From the NCBI RefSeq assembly GCF_000829695.1, contig NZ_BBNN01000020.1, positions 186,001-250,000 on the forward strand: a DNA stretch of 64,000 bases. Direction: 5' to 3'. The position numbers and the translations under genes were made by a program. This DNA comes from Streptomyces sp. NBRC 110035 (GTDB taxonomy: Bacteria; Actinomycetota; Actinomycetes; Streptomycetales; Streptomycetaceae). The notes beneath the pieces are model-generated. The model made no database searches and was not told where the DNA came from. It saw only the letters and a list, made by a program, of their open reading frames with translations. Shown here piece after piece: positions 52,051-61,494 of the stretch; position 1 is the first letter of the stretch, and the number at the start of each line of letters is the position of its first letter.

Positions 52051-52084
52051 GAACCTGAAACCGCCTGAAGTGATCTTCAGGTTC
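52051..52084. promoter_or_regulatory. repeated CCTGAA operator between PepSY gene and response regulator
   Basis: GAACCTGAA (52051-52059) and TTCAGGTTC (52076-52084) form an inverted repeat, and CCTGAA recurs at 52064-52069 with a 10-bp period to 52054-52059. Ten-bp-spaced direct hexamers are typical OmpR/PhoB-family sites, so autoregulation and control of the divergent PepSY gene are likely. Confidence 0.7.
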
Positions 52085-52104
52085 GCTCTGCGACTCTTGT
52101 GCCC

Positions 52105-52769
52105 ATGCGCCTGTTGATCGTGGAGGACGAGAAGCGGCTGGCCCTGTCCCTCGCGAAGGGGCTGACCGCCGAGGGGTACGCCGTGGACGTCGTCCACGAC
52201 GGCCGGGAGGGCCTGCACCGGGCCACGGAGGGCGCGTACGACCTCGTGATCCTCGACATCATGCTGCCGGGCCTCAACGGCTACCGCGTCTGCGCCGCCC
52301 TGCGCGCCGCCGGACACGAGGTGCCGATCCTGGTGCTCACCGCCAAGGACGGCGAGTACGACGAGGCCGAGGGCCTGGACACCGGCGCCGACGACTACCT
52401 CACCAAGCCGTTCTCCTACGTCGTCCTGGTGGCCCGGGTGAAGGCGCTGCTGCGCCGCCGGGGCCAGGGGGCCGGGGCCTCGCCGCTGCATGTGCTCGGG
52501 GACCTGAAGGTGGACACCGCCGCCCGCCGGGTCTTCCTGGCCGAGGACGAGGTGACGCTCACCGCCAAGGAGTTCTCCGTGCTCGAGCAGCTGGTGCTGC
52601 GGGCCGGCGAGGTCGTGTCCAAGCCGGAGATCCTGGAGCACGTCTGGGACTTCGCCTACGAGGGCGACCCGAACATCGTCGAGGTCTACGTCAGCGCCCT
52701 GCGCCGCAAGCTGCGCGCCGGGCTGATCCGGACCGTGCGCGGCGCCGGATACCGGCTGGAGAACGCGCC

Positions 52770-52773
<4 letters not shown>
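52105..52773 (+). CDS. response regulator, OmpR/PhoB family
   Basis: 222 residues from the ATG at 52105. Receiver domain: acidic pocket Glu8-Asp9, phospho-acceptor Asp51 (LVILDIMLPGLNGY), switch Thr/Lys (LTAKDGEYDEAEGLDTGADDYLTKPF region). C-terminal winged helix (ARRVFLAEDEVTLTAKEFSVLEQLV ... VEVYVSALRRKL) for paired direct repeats. Coupled to the kinase gene by a 4-bp overlap. Target sites are probably the CCTGAA repeats just upstream. Confidence 0.93.
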
Positions 52774-54299
<1,526 letters not shown>

Positions 54300-54433
54300 C
54301 AGGCGCCGGAGCGGGCCGAACCGGGCCCGGCCGGGTGGGAGACCACCCGGCCGGGGCTGCGGATCAGCGGTCGGCAGGTCAGCAGGTCACCTGATCGCCG
54401 GATGACCGGGCCGACCGGATCGACCGGATCGGG

Positions 54434-54910
54434 TCAGAAACGCCCGCGCTCTCCGCGCAGGTGCTCGGCGATGGGCTTCAGGGCCTTGTCCAGCTCACCG
54501 AGGGACTCGGGGGAGAGCAGGTCGATGAAGTGCCGGCGGACCGACGCCACGTGATGCGGCGCGACCTTCTGCATGGTCTCCACACCGAGGTCGGTGAGGA
54601 CGGCGAAGAGGCCGCGCCGGTCGGACTCGCAGTTCTCCCGGCGGACCAGGTCCGCGGTCTCCATACGGGTGACCTGGTGCGAGAGGCGGCTCTTGGACTG
54701 GAGGGTGGCGGCAGCGAGGTCGCTCATCCGCATCCGGCGGTCCTCCGACTCGGAAAGGTTCACCAGGATCTCGTAGTCGTTCATTGTCAGGCCGAAGGGC
54801 TGCAGATCCTTTTCGAGCTGGTGCGTCAACAGCCTGTTGACCTCCAGGTGGGTGCGCCAGGCGCACTGCTCCGCATTGGTCAGCCAGCGCGTGGCCGTCT
54901 CGGTCTCCAT
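54434..54910 (-). CDS. MarR-family transcriptional regulator
   Basis: 158 residues. Winged helix with LAAATLQSKSRLSHQVTRMETADLVRRENC and the wing DRRGLFAVLTDLG. It starts at 54910. It lies downstream of the AIM24 operon on the same strand, with 101 bp between; target unknown. Confidence 0.9.
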   Translation of the reverse strand: METETATRWLTNAEQCAWRTHLEVNRLLTHQLEKDLQPFGLTMNDYEILVNLSESEDRRMRMSDLAAATLQSKSRLSHQVTRMETADLVRRENCESDRRGLFAVLTDLGVETMQKVAPHHVASVRRHFIDLLSPESLGELDKALKPIAEHLRGERGRF

Positions 54911-55011
54911 GAATGAAGTCTACCTAAGAAGTTGAAAGGCGAACTAGTGAGGGTTTTCCTGTGGCGATGACGGCGTGCACGCGTTCGATGTCACACTCCG
55001 CAGACTACCGC

Positions 55012-55824
55012 TCACAGCCCGAAGCGGCGCTGGAGGTCTCCGAGCTGTCCGGGAAGGCGCGGTGCCCCCGCACCCTGTCCGTGCGCTCCTGGTGCCCCGC
55101 CGCCGGGCACTCCCGGCTGCTGCGGAGTGACCCCCGTGGCCTGCTCCGGCATCAGCGACTCGGACGACTGCAGCAGTACGGTGCCGGCCCCCACGAACTC
55201 GAACTGGTGCTCCTCGCCGGAGGCCCCGCCGAGGCCCGTCAGTGCACGTAGACCACCCATGACGCCGGTCATGTACCCGTGGTCGTAGTGGTGGCACGGG
55301 GAGGGGCAGTCCGCCCACCCGACCAGCGCCTGCGGGTCCACCCGGAGCGGGGGTTCCATGAACACCACCGGGCCGTTGGACGCGGCCACGAACTTTCCGG
55401 TTCCGATGAGCGTCAGGAAACCCGGCACGATCGACTGCTTCAGCGACAGACTTGGCTGAAAAGCAAGCAGATTGCCCGAGCGAATGGTCAGGTTGCCGTC
55501 CTCGAGGTCATACGCGTTGACGTCGAACGCCCGGTCGGCGAGCAGCATCTTGCCCGAGCCCTCCGCCACGACCCAGTCGCTCGCGTGCAGAGGCGAATGG
55601 AACGACGTACGGACCATCCGGTCGAGCCGGCCGTGTCCGACGCCGTTGAACTCGATCGTGCCGTAGTAGGCGATCATCTTCCCCTTCTGCAGGAACCACC
55701 GGCTCCCCGAGAGCTCCACGCAGAAGGTGTAGTGGTCGACGTTGTCGTCGGACGGCAGCGTCGTCGGGTCGAAGACCGTCACGCCCGGCTGCGGACCCGC
55801 GCCCGGGGTTCCGTACGTACTCAC
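55012..55824 (-). CDS. AIM24-family protein 1 with Pro/Gly-rich C-terminal tail
   Basis: 270 residues, beta-strand-rich AIM24 domain (about 10-225) with family features FVELSGSRWFLQKGKMIAYYG, DGNLTIRSGNLLAFQPSL and HQFEFVGAGTVLLQSSE. Beyond that, about 45 residues of Pro/Gly/Ala with Leu-rich end, not seen in its two neighbours. Overlaps the next copy by 4 bp. Eukaryotic AIM24 acts at mitochondrial membranes; bacterial role unknown. Confidence 0.88.
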   Translation of the reverse strand: MSTYGTPGAGPQPGVTVFDPTTLPSDDNVDHYTFCVELSGSRWFLQKGKMIAYYGTIEFNGVGHGRLDRMVRTSFHSPLHASDWVVAEGSGKMLLADRAFDVNAYDLEDGNLTIRSGNLLAFQPSLSLKQSIVPGFLTLIGTGKFVAASNGPVVFMEPPLRVDPQALVGWADCPSPCHHYDHGYMTGVMGGLRALTGLGGASGEEHQFEFVGAGTVLLQSSESLMPEQATGVTPQQPGVPGGGAPGAHGQGAGAPRLPGQLGDLQRRFGL

Positions 55825-56471
55825 AGCTTCTCCTCCGAGGCCTGGACGAACACCGCGCCGCTGCCGCTGAGCTCCAGCTGGAACGCCTCGCCGGAGCCCC
55901 GCCCCACCATGTCCCGCCAGCCGAGCGCGGTGGACAGCTTGTTGCGGACGTCGCCGTGATGGGCGACGTAGGCCTGCGGATCGACGTGGATCGGGCGCTG
56001 CGGCGTGATCGGGATCTCGATCACGCCCCCGTGCGCCATGACCGCCACGGAACCGTGTCCCTTGAGCGTGGTGGTGAACAGGCCCTGCCCGGAGACCTGG
56101 CCCCGGACCATGCCCATCACCCCGCCCTGCGAGCCCAGGAACATCGTGCCCTGCTCCAGCGTGCCCTCGAACGCCAGCAGGCGGTCCGCCTCGACGTACA
56201 GGGTGTCCCCGGAGAGGTCGATCACCTGGATGTGGTGGCCTCCGTGCCCGAACAGGACCGTGCCGTCGCCCTCGACGGTCATCAGGGGCGTGTCCTCGCC
56301 CGCCACCCGCCGGCCGATCATCGAGCCGAGCCCGCCCTGGCCGCCCGTCGTGCTGGGGGTGAAGGCGACCTCGCCCCGGTAGGCGAGCATCGCGCCCCGC
56401 TGGCTGAACAGCCGCCGGCCGGGTGCCACGGTCGCCTCGACGACCTTCGAGTTGATCTCCTGGAAGGGCAT
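55821..56471 (-). CDS. AIM24-family protein 2
   Basis: 216 residues from the ATG at 56471. Single AIM24 domain: PGRRLFSQRGAMLAYRGEV, GDTLYVEADRLLAFEGTL, GQGLFTTTLKGHGSVAVMAHG and EAFQLELSGSGAVFVQASE. Middle gene of three paralogues; follows the third copy by one base (TGACATG), so the set is one operon. Confidence 0.9.
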   Translation of the reverse strand: MPFQEINSKVVEATVAPGRRLFSQRGAMLAYRGEVAFTPSTTGGQGGLGSMIGRRVAGEDTPLMTVEGDGTVLFGHGGHHIQVIDLSGDTLYVEADRLLAFEGTLEQGTMFLGSQGGVMGMVRGQVSGQGLFTTTLKGHGSVAVMAHGGVIEIPITPQRPIHVDPQAYVAHHGDVRNKLSTALGWRDMVGRGSGEAFQLELSGSGAVFVQASEEKL

Positions 56472-56472
56472 G

Positions 56473-57105
56473 TCAGACGTCTCCCGCGATCGTGTTCCGC
56501 TCACTGGGCTGGACGTACACCAGCCCGTCGCCCTCGAACCGCATCTGGAACGCCTCGCCGCCGCCCTCCCCGAGCAGCGTGCGGAACGTCACCCCGGACT
56601 GGAGGGACTGGCGAAGGTTCCCCTGGTGGGCCACGTACGCGCCGGGGTCGACGGTCAGCGGGTACTGCGGGGCGACCCGGAGCACCACCGCGGGACCGTC
56701 CGACATGATCGCCGCCTGGCCGTGGCCCTCGACGGTGGTCGTGAACAGCCCGTTGCCCTGCGAGGCGCCGCGCAGACCGGTGAAACCCGTCCCCGTGCGC
56801 AGGCCGCCGTCGGTCGCCAGCAGGTTGCTCGACTCCACGTAGAGCGTGTCCCCCCGAAGACCGACCAGGTTGATCTCGGCGGCACGGTCCGCGAACCAGC
56901 AGACCCCGTGCCCCTTCACCTCCATCACCGTCATCTGCTCGCCGGTCAGCCGCCGGGTCACCATCCCCCGGATGCCGTCCCCGCCGCCGCTGAGCTTCCT
57001 GAACGCCATGTCGCCGTCGTACGCGACCATCGAGCCGTTCTTCGCCTTCACGGCGTCCCCGGTCATCTCGACGGCGAGCACCTTGCTGCTCTGAAGTCGG
57101 AACAT
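56473..57105 (-). CDS. AIM24-family protein 3 (first gene of the AIM24 operon)
   Basis: 210 residues from the ATG at 57105. AIM24 domain with KNGSMVAYDGDMAF, GDTLYVESSNLLATDGGL, GNGLFTTTVEGHGQAAIMSDG and EAFQMRFEGDGLVYVQPSE. The three copies share this order of motifs but differ enough to be old paralogues. The promoter should lie in the 422-bp divergent region upstream. Confidence 0.9.
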   Translation of the reverse strand: MFRLQSSKVLAVEMTGDAVKAKNGSMVAYDGDMAFRKLSGGGDGIRGMVTRRLTGEQMTVMEVKGHGVCWFADRAAEINLVGLRGDTLYVESSNLLATDGGLRTGTGFTGLRGASQGNGLFTTTVEGHGQAAIMSDGPAVVLRVAPQYPLTVDPGAYVAHQGNLRQSLQSGVTFRTLLGEGGGEAFQMRFEGDGLVYVQPSERNTIAGDV

Positions 57106-57527
57106 CGCCACGTGTGTGACGGTAACCGCAGCCCCGCCCCCGGAACAGGTCCTCCCGGGGGACCCGCACCCGGAGGATTCCCCGAGGGCCCTTTCCCCGT
57201 GCCCGCCCGGGGCGCGCGGCACCGCACCGCGCCTCGCCGCGTTGCCGAGAAGCCCTGGTGGCTCCGCTGCGAGGGCTCGCCGGCGCCCTGCGGCGCACGG
57301 CACCGGACCGCGCGACCCGATCGGACGCTCAGAGGGAAAGGAGCCCTTGGGGCCGACCCGGGCCCGCCCCGCGTCCAAGCCGGACCCCCTCCTCCGGCCG
57401 CGGACGGTGTTTGCCACAATGGGCGGACGCTTGTGCATGCGTTCACAAACCGTCGGGCACAGGCCGCCGGGCCGCCGGGACCGGCACGACCCGTAGACGC
57501 CGTTGTCTCTCCCACCGAAGGTGATCC
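57106..57527. other. divergent intergenic region AIM24 operon / DUF3817
   Basis: 422 bp without a gene. GC-rich and low in structure except for the Rex-like site at 57431-57448 and an AT-richer GTTTGCCACAATG just before it, which may be the plus-strand -10 region. No promoter for the AIM24 operon is evident by eye. Confidence 0.5.
57431..57448 (+). promoter_or_regulatory. Rex-like operator upstream of DUF3817 gene
   Basis: TTGTGCATGCGTTCACAA matches the recalled Rex consensus TTGTGAACGCGTTCACAA at 16 of 18 positions, a better match than the atp site. It lies 80 bp before the DUF3817 start. A link between redox control and this gene pair is not known to me. Confidence 0.6.
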
Positions 57528-57872
57528 GTGGACCTCAAGACCGCCAGTGCCCTCCGCCGCCTCCGCCTGGTATCGGGCCCCGAGGCGATCTCGTTCCTGC
57601 TGCTGCTCGTGGCCTCGGTCCTGAAGCGGACCACGGAGTTCAACGCCGTTCCGGCGCTGGGCGCGATCCACGGCTTCCTCTTCGTCGTGTACGTGATCTT
57701 CTGGGCCGACGCCTGGAACCGCGCCCGGTGGACGCTGAAGACCTCCGCCTTCTACTTCCTGATGTCGGTCCTGCCCACCGGCGGCTTCTTCGCCGAGCGC
57801 CGGCTCAGGCGTGAGGCCGAGGACGCGGTGATCGCCTCCCGCGCGCGCACGGAAGGGGTCGTGAGCGCGTGA
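57528..57872 (+). CDS. DUF3817 integral membrane protein (first copy)
   Basis: 114 residues from a GTG at 57528. Three membrane helices (about 17-34, 43-60, 68-90): [53 protein letters not shown], the DUF3817 pattern. It overlaps the thiamine-binding-type gene by 4 bp. A second DUF3817 gene is at 60961. Confidence 0.88.
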   Translation: MDLKTASALRRLRLVSGPEAISFLLLLVASVLKRTTEFNAVPALGAIHGFLFVVYVIFWADAWNRARWTLKTSAFYFLMSVLPTGGFFAERRLRREAEDAVIASRARTEGVVSA

Positions 57873-58180
57873 TCGTCGCCTTCTCCGTGACACCCCTCGG
57901 CGTGGGCGAGGACGTGGGGGAATACGTCGCCGACGCCGTGCGGGTGGTCCGCGAGTCCGGACTGCCGAACCGCACCGACGCCATGTTCACCTCGGTCGAG
58001 GGCGACTGGGACGAGGTGATGGAGGTCGTGAGGCGCGCGGTGGCAGCGGTCGAGGCGCGCGCCCCGCGGGTCTCTCTGGTCCTCAAGGCGGACATCCGCC
58101 CCGGGGTCGAGGACGGCCTCACCTCCAAGGTCGACACCGTCGAGCGGCACCTGGACCGGGGCGCGCACGAGAGCGCGTAG
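57869..58180 (+). CDS. MTH1187-family thiamine-binding protein
   Basis: 103 residues, ferredoxin-like fold: [62 protein letters not shown]. Members bind thiamine or related ligands; physiological role uncertain. Translationally coupled to the DUF3817 gene (GTGA). Confidence 0.88.
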   Translation: MIVAFSVTPLGVGEDVGEYVADAVRVVRESGLPNRTDAMFTSVEGDWDEVMEVVRRAVAAVEARAPRVSLVLKADIRPGVEDGLTSKVDTVERHLDRGAHESA

Positions 58181-58231
58181 TACGGCGCGGGGCGGCGAGG
58201 GGCGCGGGGCCGGGACCGGGGGTCCCGCGCC

Positions 58232-58873
58232 TCACGCGCGCCCCGCCGTGCGGCGCAGGTGATGGCGTACCGCGCGGTGGGCGACCGGGCCGAGACCGTC
58301 CAGGGCGGCGATGAGGATCCCGAGCTGCTCCAGGGCGTCCAGCGCCGCCCCCGCCCCCGCCGGGTCCACCCCCTCGTACAGCTCGAGGCCCACGAAGGCC
58401 GCCGCCACCGCGCGGGCGAGCCCGCCGGAGTCGGTGAACTCGCCGAACGGGGTTCTGGGCAGCACCCGTTCGAGGACCTTCTCGATCTCCACGATCCACA
58501 GGTCGAGCCCCGCCGACGTCGCCGCCTTCAGGCTGCCGTGGGTCTGCGCGCCGGCCAGCAGCTGCCCGAGCAGGGCCACCTGGCCCGCGGCGCGCTCCTC
58601 GTCGTGCATCTCCCGGCCGAAGGCGAGGAGTTCCGTGAGGGAGCCGACCTCCGTGAGGCGGGCGCGGTAGCGGGCCACCCGCTGCTCGGCCCCGTGACGG
58701 CAGGCGGCGGAGAGCAGTTCGTCCACCGAGCCGAAATGGTAGAAGACCAGCGCCTGGTTGACCCCGGCCGTCGTCGCGATCGCCCGCGCCGAGGCCTTGG
58801 CGATGCCCTGTTCGGCGAGTGTGCGCAGGGCGCCCTCCAGCAGCTTCGTCCTGGTGCTGTCGGCGGGGCTCAC
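58232..58873 (-). CDS. TetR-family transcriptional regulator
   Basis: 213 residues. N-terminal helix-turn-helix (GIAKASARAIATTAGVNQALVFYHFGSVDEL), C-terminal ligand domain. It is the last gene of a three-gene operon and overlaps the DUF4166 gene (ATGA). The palindromes at 60317-60375 before the operon are the likely binding sites, giving feedback repression. Confidence 0.92.
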   Translation of the reverse strand: MSPADSTRTKLLEGALRTLAEQGIAKASARAIATTAGVNQALVFYHFGSVDELLSAACRHGAEQRVARYRARLTEVGSLTELLAFGREMHDEERAAGQVALLGQLLAGAQTHGSLKAATSAGLDLWIVEIEKVLERVLPRTPFGEFTDSGGLARAVAAAFVGLELYEGVDPAGAGAALDALEQLGILIAALDGLGPVAHRAVRHHLRRTAGRA

Positions 58874-59550
58874 GCGCGCGGCTCCTCACGGACCGGCCGC
58901 AGACCGGGGCGCACCCCGCACGCGCGGACGTCGCGGTAGACGGCGGTGAAGGAACCCTCGTAGCCGAAGAGCGGTCCGAAGCGGCGGTGGGTGACGTCGA
59001 CCCGGATGCGGAAGCGGCCGGCGCGTTCGTCGTAGGACTCGCGCACCTGGGCGGTCGCGCCGACGAGCTGGGGCACGCGCACGTCCACCGGCCCCTCCCG
59101 GAAGCGGTGGTCGCCCGAGCGGATCAGCAGGGAACCGTCGGGTTCCGCGCAGAAGCGGAGGTCGGTGGCGAGATGCTGGTGGGTGCCGAGGTAGTCGACG
59201 ATGCGGTCGCCCCGGGGGCCCAGCACCATCTGGGCGTCGAAGCGGCGGGAGCGGCCGGACAGCCGGAAGGTACGCACGAAGGTCACCGTCTCACGGCCGA
59301 AGCCGTCGGTGTACGGCACGTTCTCGATGGTGAAGGGGACGTGCCGGCCCTGGCGGGGGACCAGGATGTCGCGGGTCGCGCCGAGCGGCAGGAACGGCTT
59401 CACGAAGGCGCCGCCGTGCCAGACGCGGTCCATCACCCCGTGGCCCGTACAGGCCTCGCCGCTGGTCGGGCCGAGGGAGAAGCGGCGTCGCAGCTCGGGG
59501 TGGAGGCGGTCGAAGTCGGCGCCCATCACGGTGCGGAAGATCGAGGTCAT
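58870..59550 (-). CDS. DUF4166 domain protein
   Basis: 226 residues. FDRLHPELRRRFSL start and GHGVMDRVWHGG, RHVPFTIENVPY match DUF4166, a family of unknown function. Overlaps both neighbours by 4 bp. Mostly soluble, rich in Arg/His/Tyr. The operon with a START-like protein suggests handling of a hydrophobic ligand. Confidence 0.8.
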   Translation of the reverse strand: MTSIFRTVMGADFDRLHPELRRRFSLGPTSGEACTGHGVMDRVWHGGAFVKPFLPLGATRDILVPRQGRHVPFTIENVPYTDGFGRETVTFVRTFRLSGRSRRFDAQMVLGPRGDRIVDYLGTHQHLATDLRFCAEPDGSLLIRSGDHRFREGPVDVRVPQLVGATAQVRESYDERAGRFRIRVDVTHRRFGPLFGYEGSFTAVYRDVRACGVRPGLRPVREEPRA

Positions 59551-60293
59551 CGCGGGGTCTCCAGGGTGCGCAGCAGCCGGGGCGGACGGACCGGGGCCGG
59601 CGGGGTGCGCAGACAGCGGCGGGCGGCCGGGGTGCGGGCCGACGGCGGGACGAGGAGCGCGGCGGCGATCGCCGCCGTGAGGAGCAGCGGGGACAGCAGG
59701 GCTCCCGCGGAGCCGGGCGGGGCGGCCGGCTCCAGGGCGAGGACGGCGCCGGCGGCGGTGGTCACCGCCGCCCGGAGCGCCAGTTCCGTCAGCCAGTTGC
59801 GGCGGGCGTGCTCGGGGGTGACCCCGTGCTCCAGCCAGATCCGGAGCCGGTCGAAGGACCAGGCCGTCGCCCAGCCCATCAGGGGCCGCAGCACCATCCG
59901 GTCCGCGAGCGCGCCCACGGCACCCCAGCGGGACCGGTAGTCGTACCCGGTGAGGAAGCGCACGCCGGTGCCGGTCCCGTCGGGGACGTAACGCCAGTAG
60001 CCGCTGCCGTCCGCGAGCGGGGAGAGAGGGTGCGGGCAGGAGAAGCGGAGCGCGGAGGTGCGGGTGCCGTCGGGACGCTCCTTCTCGCCGGCCGAGACGC
60101 CGGTGCCGGAGATGGTCAGGAACGGCAGCACGCGCGTGGCGTAGCGGAAGTGCCGGGACTCGCCCCGGGCACGCGGGAGGCAACGGATCTCGGTGAAGCG
60201 CAGGTCCCAGCGCTGGTGCTCGGCCGGATCCTGGGTGCGCGCCCACAGCTCGTCGAGATCCGCGCGGACGTGCGTCTCTCTGTACAGCCTCAT
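59547..60293 (-). CDS. SRPBCC/START-like protein with C-terminal membrane helices
   Basis: 248 residues from the ATG at 60293. N-terminal half resembles the SRPBCC fold (RETHVRADLDELWARTQDPAEHQRWDLRF, RWGAVGALADRMVLRPLM), a hydrophobic-ligand pocket. Two probable membrane helices follow (about 172-190 and 200-218), then an Arg/Pro-rich tail. First gene of the TetR operon. Confidence 0.8.
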   Translation of the reverse strand: MRLYRETHVRADLDELWARTQDPAEHQRWDLRFTEIRCLPRARGESRHFRYATRVLPFLTISGTGVSAGEKERPDGTRTSALRFSCPHPLSPLADGSGYWRYVPDGTGTGVRFLTGYDYRSRWGAVGALADRMVLRPLMGWATAWSFDRLRIWLEHGVTPEHARRNWLTELALRAAVTTAAGAVLALEPAAPPGSAGALLSPLLLTAAIAAALLVPPSARTPAARRCLRTPPAPVRPPRLLRTLETPR

Positions 60294-60316
60294 GCCCGCC
60301 CCTGTCAGCAGCGTGT

Positions 60317-60375
60317 TTGAGCGAGTGCTCAAAAGCTGTGACAGGGAGCGTACGCCGTTTTGAGCGAACGCTCAA
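60317..60375 (-). promoter_or_regulatory. two TetR operator palindromes upstream of the DUF operon
   Basis: TTGAGCGAGTGCTCAA (60317-60332) and TTGAGCGAACGCTCAA (60360-60375), 43 bp apart centre to centre, with the SRPBCC start 24 bp downstream of the first. Near-identical half-sites TTGAGC/GCTCAA. They may also affect the divergent MarR gene at 60455. Confidence 0.85.
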
Positions 60376-60454
60376 CGATGGGGTGGTGCGCAGACCCTGA
60401 TCGAAGGGCGAGACGGGGCTGACCGGCATGTGACCGGCCGGTAGGGTCTGCTGC

Positions 60455-60964
60455 GTGTCGAAGCCGCTCAGTCTCTCGTTCGATCCCATCGCCCGTGCCG
60501 ACGAACTCTGGAAGCAGCGCTGGGGGAGCGTGCCGTCCATGGCCGCGATCACCTCGGTCATGCGCGCCCACCAGATCCTGCTGGCCGAGGTCGACGCGGT
60601 CGTCAAGCCGTACGGGCTCACCTTCGCGCGGTACGAGGCGCTGGTGCTGCTGACCTTCTCCCAGTCCGGCGAGCTGCCGATGTCCAAGATCGGTGAGCGG
60701 CTCATGGTGCACCCCACGTCCGTGACGAACACCGTGGACCGGCTGGTGCGGTCGGGCCTGGTCGCCAAGCGCCCCAACCCCAACGACGGCCGCGGCACCC
60801 TCGCGAGCATCACCGACAAGGGCCGTGAGGTCGTCGAGGCGGCCACCGCCGACCTGATGGCGATGGACTTCGGCCTCGGCGCCTACGACGCCGCGGAGTG
60901 CACGGAGCTGTTCGCGATGCTCCGTCCGCTGCGCCTCGCCGCCGGGGACTTCGAGGGGAAGTGA
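60455..60964 (+). CDS. MarR-family transcriptional regulator
   Basis: 169 residues from a GTG at 60455. Winged helix MSKIGERLMVHPTSVTNTVDRLVRSGLVAKRPNPNDGRGTLASITDKG. It overlaps the DUF3817 gene by 4 bp and lies between the TetR operon and icmA. It may control icmA. Confidence 0.9.
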   Translation: MSKPLSLSFDPIARADELWKQRWGSVPSMAAITSVMRAHQILLAEVDAVVKPYGLTFARYEALVLLTFSQSGELPMSKIGERLMVHPTSVTNTVDRLVRSGLVAKRPNPNDGRGTLASITDKGREVVEAATADLMAMDFGLGAYDAAECTELFAMLRPLRLAAGDFEGK

Positions 60965-61362
60965 GCGACGGCACCCCGGACCCGGTCCGGGATCCGCCGG
61001 AACGGACCGTTACGCTCGACGCCATGAAGCGAAGCGTGCTGACCCGCTACCGGGTCATGGCCTATGTCACCGGCGTCCTGCTTGTCCTGCTGACCTTCGG
61101 CATGATCGGCAAGTACGCGCTCGACATGGACGGCGCGGCCGACTTCACGCAGGTCGTCAGCATCGCCCACGGCTGGCTGTACATCCTGTACCTGGTCTTC
61201 GCCTTCGACCTCGGCTCCAAGCTGAAGTGGCCGGTCAGGAGGCAGATCTGGGTGCTGCTGGCGGGAACCGTCCCGACCGCCGCCTTCTTCGTCGAGCGCC
61301 GGATCTCCCGCGAACTGGAGTCGGCGTCCGCCACCGACGTGCCCGTCACGGCCAAGGCGTAG
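60961..61362 (+). CDS. DUF3817 integral membrane protein (second copy)
   Basis: 133 residues from the GTG at 60961, which overlaps the MarR stop (GTGA); an ATG at 61024 would give 112 residues and remove a Pro-rich leader, and is the alternative. Three membrane helices as in the first DUF3817 gene: YVTGVLLVLLTFGMIGKYAL, SIAHGWLYILYLVFAFDL, IWVLLAGTVPTAAFFVERRI. Confidence 0.82.
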   Translation: MSDGTPDPVRDPPERTVTLDAMKRSVLTRYRVMAYVTGVLLVLLTFGMIGKYALDMDGAADFTQVVSIAHGWLYILYLVFAFDLGSKLKWPVRRQIWVLLAGTVPTAAFFVERRISRELESASATDVPVTAKA

Positions 61363-61462
61363 TCACCGGGCGTCACGGCCGGGCGTCACGAGGGTTCCCA
61401 GTCCCGCGGCCTCGCTGAACCATGCCGCTGCACGGAACAACGTGCGGCGGCCAGCCATCGAC

Positions 61463-61486
61463 ATTTACTAGGACGTCCTAGTAAAT
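61463..61486 (+). promoter_or_regulatory. 24-bp perfect palindrome overlapping the icmA leader
   Basis: ATTTACTAGGAC (61463-61474) is followed without spacer by its exact reverse complement GTCCTAGTAAAT (61475-61486), ending 8 bp before the icmA start. Length and position mark it as a repressor operator over the promoter or transcription start. Confidence 0.9.
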
Positions 61487-61494
61487 TCGAAGGC

